Below the pieces are notes generated by a model, which made no database searches, was not told the origin of the DNA, and saw only the letters and a list, made by a program, of their open reading frames with translations. The translations under genes and the position numbers were made by a program. Shown in pieces: positions 1 to 10,300 of a stretch of 64,000 nucleotides of DNA. The stretch covers positions 372,001-436,000 of the forward strand of contig MU270035.1 in NCBI GenBank assembly GCA_021432635.1. Reading direction: 5' to 3'. The first letter of the stretch is position 1. Each line of letters begins with the position of its first letter. Source of the stretch: Thozetella sp. PMI_491 (taxonomy: Eukaryota; Ascomycota; Sordariomycetes; Chaetosphaeriales; Chaetosphaeriaceae).

Positions 1-970
1 TCCGAGTCGGCACCTCACGGCCCACCTCCCGGGAACCCCGGAAATGGAAAGGATGACAGCAACCCCAGTTGCAGTTGCCCAGTCAGGGGGTCCCGCCCAC
101 GGACATTCGACTGGCCGCCACCTGGTGCGGGCCTAAGCCGGAGTGATCATCAGGCGATTGATCCTCATGCTTCATTTCTCGCACCTTCGGACTTGCATCG
201 GCGGACCGCGGAGCGCTGACCAAGATGCCAACCTGCCGCTCACCCAAGCACCCAAGCGGTCGATGCTCACTAAAGCCGCTGCTGCTAGCCACATCCAGAC
301 GTCTTCTTCACTCTGCGCTACACAAAACCTGCCCCCAGCTCGGCCCGGAGCCGGAGGGGCATCCTATATCTCCGAGCAGGGCAAACCTCGCGCACGAAGG
401 AAGGGAAAAGTGTAGTATAATGCAAGCCAGGAGATGCTCGCCACACGCCCAACCCCGGCCGAGCAAAGTTTTCTGCCAACAAGAGAGCGTGCAGAAACAG
501 CGTCTCACACACTCGTCTCACCGAGCAGAGTTTCTTGTAGGTACGAGAGTGTGTAGAGACAGCCTCATCTGTCCAGGCTGGCAAGCTCTGGATCCTGCTG
601 CGGCTTAGAGGAATTTAGTGTACCGCAGCTCGCCTGAGGGGCAATGGTCTGACAAAGCACCGTCTATGTAGCCAGCCTCCCTACAGGTAGGTACCTGACT
701 GCAAAGTGGGCGGCGTTAAGTGGTCCAGGTCGGATCTCTAGGTTGGTCGTTTGACCATGGCCGCTCGCTTGGTCGCAGAGTAGAAAAGGCAAGGGCTTCG
801 GCCTCTCCTCCGCCCCGGGATCGCTCGCCCTCTTGTTTCTTTCTCAGTAGTCCTCTCTGGCCGATCCGATATCCTCAAGTCTCTCGCAGTGGTTGCTGTG
901 CCAAGCATTGGCACCCCCCTGACTACCCCCTAATACCCCCTATTCCCTTAGGATCCAAACACAAACATAC
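1..970. other. intergenic, upstream of the methyltransferase gene
   Basis: No gene recognised. The open frames here are short, overlap each other on both strands and show no known motif. The last 200 bases are pyrimidine-rich, with C-tracts (around 915-945) just before the methyltransferase start, as expected of a fungal promoter and 5' leader. Confidence 0.5.
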
Positions 971-2164
971 ATGGCAGCGACCGTACTACCGGGGCTGGGC
1001 GGCCCCACTTCGACGGACCAACGCCATTCGGACAGCTCGCTCGACGGCATCGCCGAGGAGAAGCGGGAGGCCTTTTCTCTCTCTTCAAAGCCGTCCGGAT
1101 CAAAGTCGAGAAAAAGCTCCCTGGATGTGCTGGAGCACCCCGGCCTCTTGGCCCGCGCCAAGACGTTCCGGAAGTCGTTCAAGTACCTGCACGACCTGAC
1201 GCCCCAGCAGGTGGACAACTTCATGGCGTCGTACGTGATCTACAACCTTGACTGGGCAGACGAGCAGCAGATGATCGCGGCGCTGGGCCCCAACTACCGC
1301 GAGAAGGTGGGGGAGTGCCTGCGCAGCTACTACGGCGTGCTAAATCACCTGTGCGCGCTGGGTGACGTCGAGAAGATGTACATCCCGCCTCACATGGACA
1401 AGAAAGCGTCTCCCTTTGAGAACCAAGTCCTCTGCGAGCGCGCCATCGCCGAGGCCGTCGGCTTTGGGCCCGGCGACAGGGTGTTGGAGCTGGGCTGCGG
1501 GCGCGGCCGTGTGTCTGCTCACATGACCATCTTGACGGGCGCGCACGTCACCGGCGTCAACATCGACCCGGACCAGGTCGCGCAGGCGCGCGAGTTCAAT
1601 GCGAAGCACGGCCTGGGCAACGAGTTCGTCGTGCAGGACTTCAACGATCTGCCGCTGCCGTTTGCCGACAGCTCGTTCGACGGATTCTACCAGATCCAGG
1701 CGCTGTCTTTGTGCAAGGATCTGCCCGCCCTGTTCCGGGAGCTTGCCCGCGTCCTCAAGCCAGGCGCCAAGGTGTCGCTGCTGGACTGGGCGAGCCTGCC
1801 GGCCTATGACCCCTCCAACCCGGAGCATGCAGAGCTGATGCGCCGGGTGAAGCCCCTAATTGGTGCTGTGGGCACCCCTACACCTGCCATCTTCGAGAAG
1901 GCATTGGAGGACGCGGGGTTCGCCGTGCAGAAGTCGGAAATCCCAAGCATCGACGGGCTGCAGGCTCCCCTAATAGACCGTGTCGACGGCTATTTCCGCG
2001 CCATGCGCCAGGCCATCTTGGGCCTCGTCAAGGTCCATGTGCTGCCGGCTCATTTCAAGACCTTGATAGACCGCTTCTGCCTGGACGGAGAGGCGTTCCT
2101 CAAGATGGACAGGATGCGCCTCGCCACGACCACGTACTGGATTGTCGCCCAGAAGCCGGAGTGA
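971..2164 (+). CDS. Erg6-like (sterol C-methyltransferase-like) SAM-dependent methyltransferase
   Basis: Single-exon gene of 397 residues. The class I methyltransferase core is clear: motif I reads VLELGCGRGR at about residues 171-180, followed by the acidic strand end VNIDPDQ and a post-I segment VVQDFNDLPLPF. The C-terminal part (PTPAIFEKALEDAGF, then VDGYFRAMRQAI) resembles the C-terminal region of sterol methyltransferases. The N-terminus is long (about 130 residues), Ser/Lys-rich at first and then helical. The aromatic YEYGWG-type sterol-binding motif that precedes motif I in true Erg6 is not visible; the corresponding stretch reads YYGVLNHLCALGDVEKMY. I therefore call it an Erg6-like paralogue, not the ergosterol-pathway enzyme, and its substrate is unknown. 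The start is the first ATG in frame, in good context after a run of A and C. It converges with the cullin-3 gene. Confidence 0.85.
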   Translation: MAATVLPGLGGPTSTDQRHSDSSLDGIAEEKREAFSLSSKPSGSKSRKSSLDVLEHPGLLARAKTFRKSFKYLHDLTPQQVDNFMASYVIYNLDWADEQQMIAALGPNYREKVGECLRSYYGVLNHLCALGDVEKMYIPPHMDKKASPFENQVLCERAIAEAVGFGPGDRVLELGCGRGRVSAHMTILTGAHVTGVNIDPDQVAQAREFNAKHGLGNEFVVQDFNDLPLPFADSSFDGFYQIQALSLCKDLPALFRELARVLKPGAKVSLLDWASLPAYDPSNPEHAELMRRVKPLIGAVGTPTPAIFEKALEDAGFAVQKSEIPSIDGLQAPLIDRVDGYFRAMRQAILGLVKVHVLPAHFKTLIDRFCLDGEAFLKMDRMRLATTTYWIVAQKPE

Positions 2165-2836
2165 CCGGCCGCATCCCTTTTTTGATGCTTTTGGATGGAT
2201 TTCAGGGTATGAAATCAAGGCGTGGCACCATGGCCACCATAGACCATGTAATTACCTTCGGTCATAACCATTTGGACGATTCGGAGTTTTCGGATGAGCA
2301 TATAGATACCTTAGCATGAGATTCGCCGAACTAAACTTGCATCCCGGCTCTTGGCGGTTGCACCCGCCTGGCGAAATGCTGTTACCGTTTAAGTCTAGCA
2401 AACCCGTCGTTTCCTTAGCCGTTTTAGCGGGGGAGGCTGTGGGACAAACCCAGTGCACGCAACGTCATATTGGGGACTAAAAGTGAATTTTGGCCGGCGC
2501 CTATTCTACTTCGCGTCCTCACCCTTCCCTGGCAGTCTTGCCCGTGATTGCACAAGCTCGCGGTTCACCGCCGGTGATCCTCCAATGCTCTGGCGTCGAA
2601 ATCGAAGTGTTCCATGTGCCGACATCATCCATCCTACCGAGACGCCGAGCACGATATGATGGTAACCGAATCCAGACGCCTGCCTAATCAGACCTGATAC
2701 CCGCCACTCCTCGCAAGGGCGAATTCTATGCACAGAGACTGCCCAAGGTGCAATAGACACAATCGAAGATTGGGTGCTTCCTTGCCAAGGGAGTGCTCAG
2801 AATGAAGTTGGATGACGATGCATCCGAGCCACCTTA
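2165..2836. other. convergent intergenic region between methyltransferase and cul3
   Basis: About 670 bases between two convergent genes. No coding signal was seen. It should hold both 3' ends and polyadenylation sites. Confidence 0.5.
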
Positions 2837-5443
2837 TTAGGCGACGTATTGGTACGTAGAAGTGTCGCCATCGAGGCGGGTTAGGTACTCGCGGTTAATG
2901 AGATCCTCAATTCGCCGCTTGATCATCGGCACTTCAGGCTTGAACCTAGCAGAGAGCTGCGTGATGACCTCGGTGACGAGTTGCGAGTGAGGGAGCTGCT
3001 TGCGCTGCCTGTGTGGTTCGGAGGTTAGTTCCGACCGCGTGCCTGTGAGACGAGGGGACTACATACTTCATGATACGGACGATGGCCGCGTCCACCAGAT
3101 GCCATCGCGTTTCGTCGTTCTTTCTTGTCGTTTCCTTCCGCTCCTCGTCGCCTTCGACCTTGGACACTGTGCTGACGGTCGGAACCTTGATCTTGATGGT
3201 CTTGCTGACAAACTGCGCGTTGTACGAAAATTTGTCTCCGGGTTTGACGGACTTGGTTGCTGGGTCTTTGGTGAGGACGCGGGCCTTCGGGTAGATGGAC
3301 AGTCCAACAAGAGTACGGGCAAGCTCTTGTGCAGGTATGTTCGTCTTCGCTTGAATCTCCTCATAGCTAAGGCTCTCTCCATCAGCCATCTCATTGAAGA
3401 GAAGCAATACGATCATGCCGTGGGTTCCAACGGTCAGTTCGTAACGTCGGTCCCGGCTCAGCGGGCCCGTCTCCTTACCAGACACCTTGGGGAAGAAGCA
3501 CTTAATCTCGGCGGAACCACCAGTGCCAATCCATGTAAGGACACGACCGCTCCTATCTTTGAGATAGTACTTGTAGAAGCTCTCTTGCAATCGCTTGATG
3601 GCAGGTGGAAAGATGCACTCGGATCGGGTGCCGTCCTCGCCCTGTCGGCCCATCACTTCGGGCGGCCAGCTGTTGCTGGTTAGGACATGGATACCTAGGT
3701 CAATCCGGTCCTTCTCGACCTCGCCTAGATTTCGGATATGCTCCCGATAACCATCAGTGAGGTCGCGGGACAGCTCCATGTCTTTGAACATCCCCTCGAA
3801 TTTCCCGGTGAACGCATTTCCCATATCTTGCTTCATCCGGGAAACCATCTCCTTCTCAACATCCTGGCTCTCGGATTTTCCGTGGAGGAGCCTCTTGGCT
3901 AAGTGCTTCTGGTAGTACCTCTCAAACATGTCTCTGTCTGAAAGATATCGCACGAGGATGATGGCTTTGTCAAGAACGAGGTCGACTTCTGCTTCTGTCT
4001 TGCCTCTGATGCCTCGCTTGAGGTTGTCGTCGATGAAAAGAGAGACGAACTCGGAGCTGCGCTCGAAGCGATTAATAAACTGCGAGAAGCTTCGGGTGAT
4101 GGCTGACTGAATCAGAAGGTCCTTCTCGAAGCAATTCTCCCACAGCTGATCGAACTTGTCTTTCAGCTTAAGCACGTCGTCTACCCATTTGATAGCAGCC
4201 GCCGTGGTCTGTGCGGCAACGGTCAGTAGCTGAACCTTGGGCTTTTCATCGCCATCCTTGGGCGCTTGGTCATCTGGGGGGGCTGGCGCGGAGAAGTCCG
4301 TGTTCCTTAGATCCTTCTCAATCTCAAAGCCTAGCTCCAACACTCGGTTCTGGAGTGCGACTTTGAGGGGCTCCCTCGACGGATCGACGCGGGAGACCAG
4401 GCCATAGAGAATGGCTAGGTCCTCTATCCGGTCATTATCAATCATGCTCTTGATGCCGCTGCCGTCAAGGGCCAAAAACTCGTTGAGATGCCTGCTAACC
4501 AACTCGTCCTCAACGACCTTCGCTATCTTGGGTGATGTGAGCAAGGCGACCGTTGTACGGCATCGGTCGAGCTCTTCCTGGAGACGCCGGCGAGTGTGGC
4601 GAAGCCATGTGCCCGCGTCGGAGTCTCGAAGCAGCTTCTCGCATTCCTCCCTATAGAACTTGCGACTCGCCTCGAGATATGCTGGCTCAAAGACGGTCAG
4701 GTAGAGTTTGTGGTCATCGACTTCGTCGTCCGTCTCGTAGAGCTGTTCGAGCATCAACGTGCTCTCTCGGACAAGGGCCTTGTCAATTACATCCCCTTCC
4801 CGCTCCATGTTGATTAGACCGATGATAAGGGCGATCAAAAAGTCGGAGATGCAAATATTGCGATCGAGCTCGGAATGTGGAATGCCTAGGTCGTACGCAA
4901 GGATCATGGAGCGGTAGAGGCCGATGGTAGCGGCAAACACGGAAGTGCCTTTCAGCTCTGTCATGTAGGTACGCTCGAGATACATTAAAATGTCGGCAGC
5001 CATGTTCATGGCCAAGTTGTGAGCTTGCCACTTATCACGCAACCCGCGCAAAAATTTCTCGCCCATCTGCCGTCGTTCGTTGGCACTCACGGTATCGAGG
5101 GTCGTCAACGCCACGTTTCTGGGAGTCAACTCAATGATCTCAGGCACAATCCTGGTCTTGAACCAGTTCTCCTCGAATGACTTGACCCTCTCGTAGAGCT
5201 GTTGACCCTGCTTTCGAAGAACAATCTTGTAGGATGCACGGTAGAGCTGCTCGAATGACAATCGGCCGGCATTTCGGGTATGGATATCTACCAGGGCTTG
5301 TTCGATAAGCTGCCAGCAGGGTTCGAACTCGCTAGACTCCTTGGCCATCTGAGGCTGTCCGTTCGTCAGTCACTAGCCCTTCAACATTGAGCAAATACCC
5401 GACTCACTTTCCGAACAGATCGGATCTTCCCGCGGGACGCCAT
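2837..5443 (-). CDS. cul3: cullin-3, scaffold of BTB-type ubiquitin ligases
   Basis: Cullin-3 is the scaffold of CRL3 E3 ligases: its N-terminus binds BTB adaptors and its C-terminus binds Rbx1. I infer three exons: 5443-5408 (12 codons, [12 protein letters not shown]), 5354-3067 and 3008-2837, with introns of 53 and 58 nt that have GTGAGT and GTATGT donors. The joined frame gives 831 residues, a normal cullin length. Supporting segments are the N-terminal cullin repeat ([17 protein letters not shown]), the middle [20 protein letters not shown], the cullin homology region ([20 protein letters not shown]) and the C-terminal winged helix ending in TYQYVA. The NEDD8 acceptor lysine in VRIMKQRKQLPH is about residue 775, and its codon is split by the second intron. 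The gene is divergent from zim17 across about 900 bp. No BTB adaptor gene is visible nearby. Confidence 0.95.
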
Positions 5444-6344
5444 TTTGAGACCTCGTGCGTCAGAAGACCAGGTTGGCTCTCCTCGAGGTGAGTAAAAGGA
5501 TTTAAGGCCGGCGGCAGGTATCTGTTGCTTGGATCGAAGACTTCATCGAATCGAGGTCGAGGGTAGGGCGGGGTGAATGTCTTGAGGAGGGGTTGAGAAG
5601 TTCGTCCAGAAAGCTCGGTAGCTAGCGAATCTGGAAGGGGTTCGATTAAATTTCGAGGCGATGAAAGGAAAGAGTGTTTGGTTCGGGGTGAGACGGCACC
5701 GGCGACTGGCTCGAAGCCTTCTTGCGGTGGCCAAATGTGTGAGGAGGGCCTTGAGGCGGGTGGGGTTGAGTTGAAGGTAGGTAGGTGCTTCGCGAAATCT
5801 GTCGAAATAGAAGGCACAAGCTAGCTCCAGGTCGCGTTTCTTGTTTGCATATGATGGTGATGATGATGGAGGGCCTGCTGGCGTTTTCACGCGCCTTGCA
5901 AGTGCAGCAAGCCAAAGAGAAGTGTCTGCACCTTGCAGGAAACTCGTCAAGCCTTTGACAGTCGCGCCCTCGAGATGGGTCTGCGTGCCTGAAGCTGCAC
6001 CTTTCCATGACCCACCCAACGACAGCTGCCCCTCCAACGGAACATGCCCTCATTGGACAGCGCCGGCGCAGGTCGCTGACCGTGGATTTATCCGAGGACC
6101 CTGCCGGACTTTCTGGAAAGGGCATAGCGGGCCAGTGGGATTTAAGGTTATCGATAACGAACTGCCATCAAAGCTTCTAGGCGCGACTCGAGATCGAACA
6201 TTTTCACACTTGCCACTCTTCACGCGCGACGATAGCCCCCAAGTCAGCTCGCTCTACCATCCTATTCTTTCAAAGACGGTCTTATTGAAAGCAACGTTTC
6301 ACTTTCATACGCGCACGATAATCTCATCCAAGACTACACGTGAG
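5444..6344. promoter_or_regulatory. shared divergent promoter region, cul3 / zim17
   Basis: About 900 bases between two divergent starts. It holds a perfect 12-base palindrome GTTATCGATAAC at 6147-6158, which contains GATAA on both strands, and a CACGTG palindrome at 6337-6342, two bases before the zim17 ATG. A long open frame enters from 5841 in frame with zim17, but it lacks a plausible protein sequence and is best read as leader. Confidence 0.4.
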
Positions 6345-6962
6345 ATGGTTTCAGGAGGCGCTTTTTCGGCCGTCGCAAAGCTGGGGAGGCTCTCATCGCC
6401 ATTGATGAGACGTACCCCGGCGCTTCTTCAAAGAACTACTCGACAAGCACAGCCTCTACTATCCCGCGAGCGCGCAACACGACACATACCTCCCTTCTCC
6501 CGTCTTTCACACGTGATTCCAAGGCCGGTTCTCACCAATAGCTCAACAAGCAACGACCGACTCAAGGCGAAGAGACAAGAACCGCACTACGAGCTCACCT
6601 TCACCTGCATTCCATGTGGCGAGCGTTCTTCCCATGTTGTATCGAAACAGGGATACCACCACGGATCGGTTTTAATTAGCTGCCCCGGATGCCGAAACAG
6701 GCACGTCATCTCGGACCACCTGCGCATCTTCGGCGACAAGAGCGTGACAGTGGAGGATTTGATGCGAGATCGCGGCCGTCTGGTAAAGAGGGGCGCGTTG
6801 GGCGAGGACGGCGACCTCGAATTCTGGGAGGACGGAACTGTGACACCGCATCAAGAAGGGGCAGGAGAGGCTGTTCGAGGTGGAATTGACGGGAAACAAA
6901 AAGATGGGGATTCGAGCCTTCCTGGGGCCACATTCAAGAGCACTGGCGAGAAAGCAACTTAG
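6345..6962 (+). CDS. zim17: mitochondrial DNL-type zinc-finger protein, Hsp70 escort (Zim17/Tim15/Hep1)
   Basis: Zim17 keeps the matrix Hsp70 soluble and supports protein import. The protein has 205 residues. The DNL zinc finger is diagnostic: FTCIPCGERSSHVVSKQGYH, then LISCPGCRNRHVISDHL, with the four zinc cysteines at C88, C91, C113 and C116. The first 60-odd residues are rich in Arg, Ser and Leu with almost no acidic residues, a typical matrix presequence. This is why I start at ATG 6345 and not at the in-frame ATG at 5841. The C-terminal 60 residues after LEFWEDGTV are low-complexity and beyond the family core. It is a single exon and converges with utp20. Confidence 0.9.
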   Translation: MVSGGAFSAVAKLGRLSSPLMRRTPALLQRTTRQAQPLLSRERATRHIPPFSRLSHVIPRPVLTNSSTSNDRLKAKRQEPHYELTFTCIPCGERSSHVVSKQGYHHGSVLISCPGCRNRHVISDHLRIFGDKSVTVEDLMRDRGRLVKRGALGEDGDLEFWEDGTVTPHQEGAGEAVRGGIDGKQKDGDSSLPGATFKSTGEKAT

Positions 6963-7331
6963 AGGGTCACGGGTTATATACAGCAAGGGGAACCGGAGAA
7001 GGAAGGCGTTGCTTCCGGCGACGATATGTGTGTATGATGTACATGTACAACAGGTATTAGGCGGCGCGGCTGGTTGCTTGTACAAATACCCTGGAATGCT
7101 TTGGAACTACAAGGCTCTCGACTCTATAGGAGCGGATATCACATTGAGGCCAATCCCCGATACTAGACTGGCCGGTGGAGTTTGAATAAGGGGCATAGCC
7201 ACACGTTACTCACGCTCCCTCTACATAAGCGCATTTTTGCAGCATCAGTAGCCCATTAATATATTGTTCATTAACTAGTGCAATGATGTTTTTCCTTACC
7301 GCAGCGCCGCGCCATGCCCCTCCACGATGCA
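6963..7331. other. convergent intergenic region between zim17 and utp20
   Basis: About 370 bases. Small open frames only, with no motif. It holds the two 3' ends; AT-rich stretches around 7250-7275 could serve polyadenylation. Confidence 0.5.
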
Positions 7332-10300
7332 TCACAGATAACCTCTTCTAAGGTCCCGGTGCATCTGCCCCTTCTCTTTTCTACGCTCTTTTGTCTTGTC
7401 ATGCTTCCTTTTCTTGTCCTTCCCATGCTTCTCTGGTTGGGTGATTGCCTCGAAGTGCCTCTTGCTTGCTCTCTTAGTACGCTTATCCTTGACCCCACGA
7501 CCTACTACCTGGAGCATGGCGGTGTACACTTCAGTGCCAAGTTTCTTGCGCAGTGTCTCCATGATCATGGCAGCTTTGGTCTTGAGCGCATCATACCGCT
7601 CCTTAAAGATTTCGTTGGTCGAGTACGGTCCTGGGATGTCCGGGTCCGTTAGGTTTCGGAGAGGGCGGAGAATGGTCTTGGCGGAGGGCAGGATCGCGGC
7701 TTTGGGCATCGTATTGCAGAATGCCTCGAGCAAACTCATGGCCGCAGTCTTGGGTACCAGGCTCTGTAAGTTAGGCCGCGTTTCTTTCCGAACAATGCGG
7801 GTGAGTTCCCAGAGCAGAGACTCGAGATCCGTACGTTGCCGAGACTCTTGTTCCGCAGCGACATCAGGCTCGCCATCCTCCTCTTCCCTCTCCAAGTGAT
7901 CGCTTCCCGCCATGCCCAAATCGAGATATCTCCCGAGGAAAACAAGGATGCGAACAACCTCCTCAGAGAGAACTTCATCCACCTCATCGGCCGTGAGTAA
8001 GTTGAGATTCAGGCGAACAAGCTCAGCTATGTCATCTTTTGTCAAAATCGCCCCATGAGATCCAAGGAACCCTTCTGCTACGCTCCCCTTCTCAACGTTG
8101 CGTGCAAAGTCGGCCAGGTACATACTCAGCAGCTTGATGGCGGTCAGCTGGACAGCGAGGGTTGAGTCCGATAGGCAATGCTTGATGTTCCTCCAGAGAT
8201 CTACAGAACTCTCTCCAAGTATCTTTGTCGGGTGCTTGGATAGCAGCGTCTGAACCACAAGAAGCGACGTGTTCGTCAAGTCCCAGTCAGACTCACGAGT
8301 CGATTCGTCTGAAAGGACGTCCGCGATTTTGGTATAGACAAGAGCAAGGTCATTCCTGTCCTTCGGGCTGGAGTCTTTGGTCTCGAAATAGAACCCGAAG
8401 GCTTGGAGACCAAGCTTCATGACGGCTGCATTGCCTTCCTGCTCAGCCCAGGATCTCATCAGGGCGAGGAACTTCTGCAGCGTTTCCTTATTGGCCTTCC
8501 GGAAGATCTCCTTGATCAGTTCTCCAGCCGCCGCGCGGCACTTTTCGCTGTCGTCATTCGCAATAACAAAGACCAAAGGGATGAAGCAGGTGGCTGATAC
8601 CTCTTGCACGAATTCGTCGGCAGACTTCATCAAGAGGAGGTGAACAACTTCCATGATCGACAAGCGGCCCCCTTCCCGCTCATACTTGAGATTCGCAACG
8701 ATGAATGCGATCTGCTTTCCCCAGCGGTTCTTTTTTTGCGGATAGTCACGCAGGAAGTGGAAGAAGGCTCCTCGAGCGAGATCCCGGGTATCCTTATCGT
8801 CGTTCGTGACCATGACGGTTCCAACATAATCAAGGGTATCGTAGACGAGAGCTGTTTCAACCTTGCGCTCGAGAACTGCCCTGAGGAAGTTGAATGTAAC
8901 ATGGCGGTAAAGTGGTACAGTCAAGTCGTCTTTGATTCTGCCCAGGAGCATATCGACAGCAGCATCCTTCACTTGAACTTCCCGGCGATCCCTCAGGATC
9001 ACAGATATCAGCTTCAGAGCTGTTTGTGCCAAGTCAGAGCCCATGGATGTCGATTGGGAGATTGCTTTGGTTGCTTCTTTCAATGCGACCTTATAAGCGT
9101 CCGCTAAATCATTTGTCTTGAAAGGCACCTTAACAATAACAGTGAAGAGTTTGAGGGCTGCAATCTTGACTTCTTCTTCTCCGGAGAGGACGGCGTCACC
9201 AAGGATTGGAAGAAACCCGCTGATGTTGCCGGCATTGCGGAGACCATCATGTTTCTTCACGACCGAGCGGACAATATCCAACGAGAATCTGACGAGTTTG
9301 TAGGTGTACCGGCTTGTCATGGCACGATCGCTCTTCTTCGCACCCTTCTGGTACAGATATCGCTTGAGCCTAGCGTCAATCTTGGGTTGGGACTCTTGTT
9401 TCTGGCTGTTGTAGACTTCCTGAATGACTTCGTAGCAAAACACTAATGTCTCTCGACTCTCGGCGGCGGGGTTATGCAGGAGGCCGGCGGTGATCCTTGT
9501 GAGCAGCTCATCAATTTTACGAACCGTTCGCAGATCGATTTTCTCCGATAGCAGGGCCTGCAGCGGGCTGACGAGGTGAACCAGGCAATTGATGGATGAA
9601 TTCTTGGCGATGAGCTCCATCGAGTCTTGGCTCTTGCTGCCCTTGACTTCTTTCATCTGGCTCACGTATCCCTCGGCGTCTTTCTCTTGCCCAACAGTGC
9701 CAAAGATGTCGTCCATGATTATAGCCATGATCGGTTCAAGGCAGTAGTCAAGCTCTCCTTGCTTGATTTGAGGCATGACAACGGTCAAGAGGGAATGGAG
9801 AGTATAAGAAAGCACGTGAAGCTGGTAGCCTCTGAGGAGGGCGCCACGAAGCTCTTGGACAATGAACCCGAAACTACCAGGCCCAAGGATCACGGCTATC
9901 TTGGCCAAAGTGTCTCGTGCCATGTCACGGGACTCGGGCGCTTTGCTTCGTAGGATGTGACAGATATCCGTTAGAACGCCCGGTAGCTTATCCCCAAGGC
10001 CTTGGGACGGAAGGAGCTTGAGAAGCTTGACAATGATGATACCAACTGGAACACGGGCGCTGACAGTCGACTCATCTTTCTCATGTAGATATTTCAGAAG
10101 GGTTGGAAGGAAGTTGTTGTTGACTTCATCGTTAATCTTCTCTTGAGCCGGAAGAGTCCTGGAGAGCCGACAAGCCTGCAGGGGTGGAAGTTCCTCGTCC
10201 CCCTTCTGCTCCTTAGCAAGCTGAAGAGCACCGCCCACTCTCTCCAAGAGCCGAATGAGCTGTCTCTGATGTTCTGGCTTCGACTCAACGAAGGATATGT

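Noticed and set aside
5841-6344. N-terminal extension of Zim17 by 168 codons
   Set aside because: The frame is open, but the sequence does not look like protein and would bury the mitochondrial presequence that starts at 6345.
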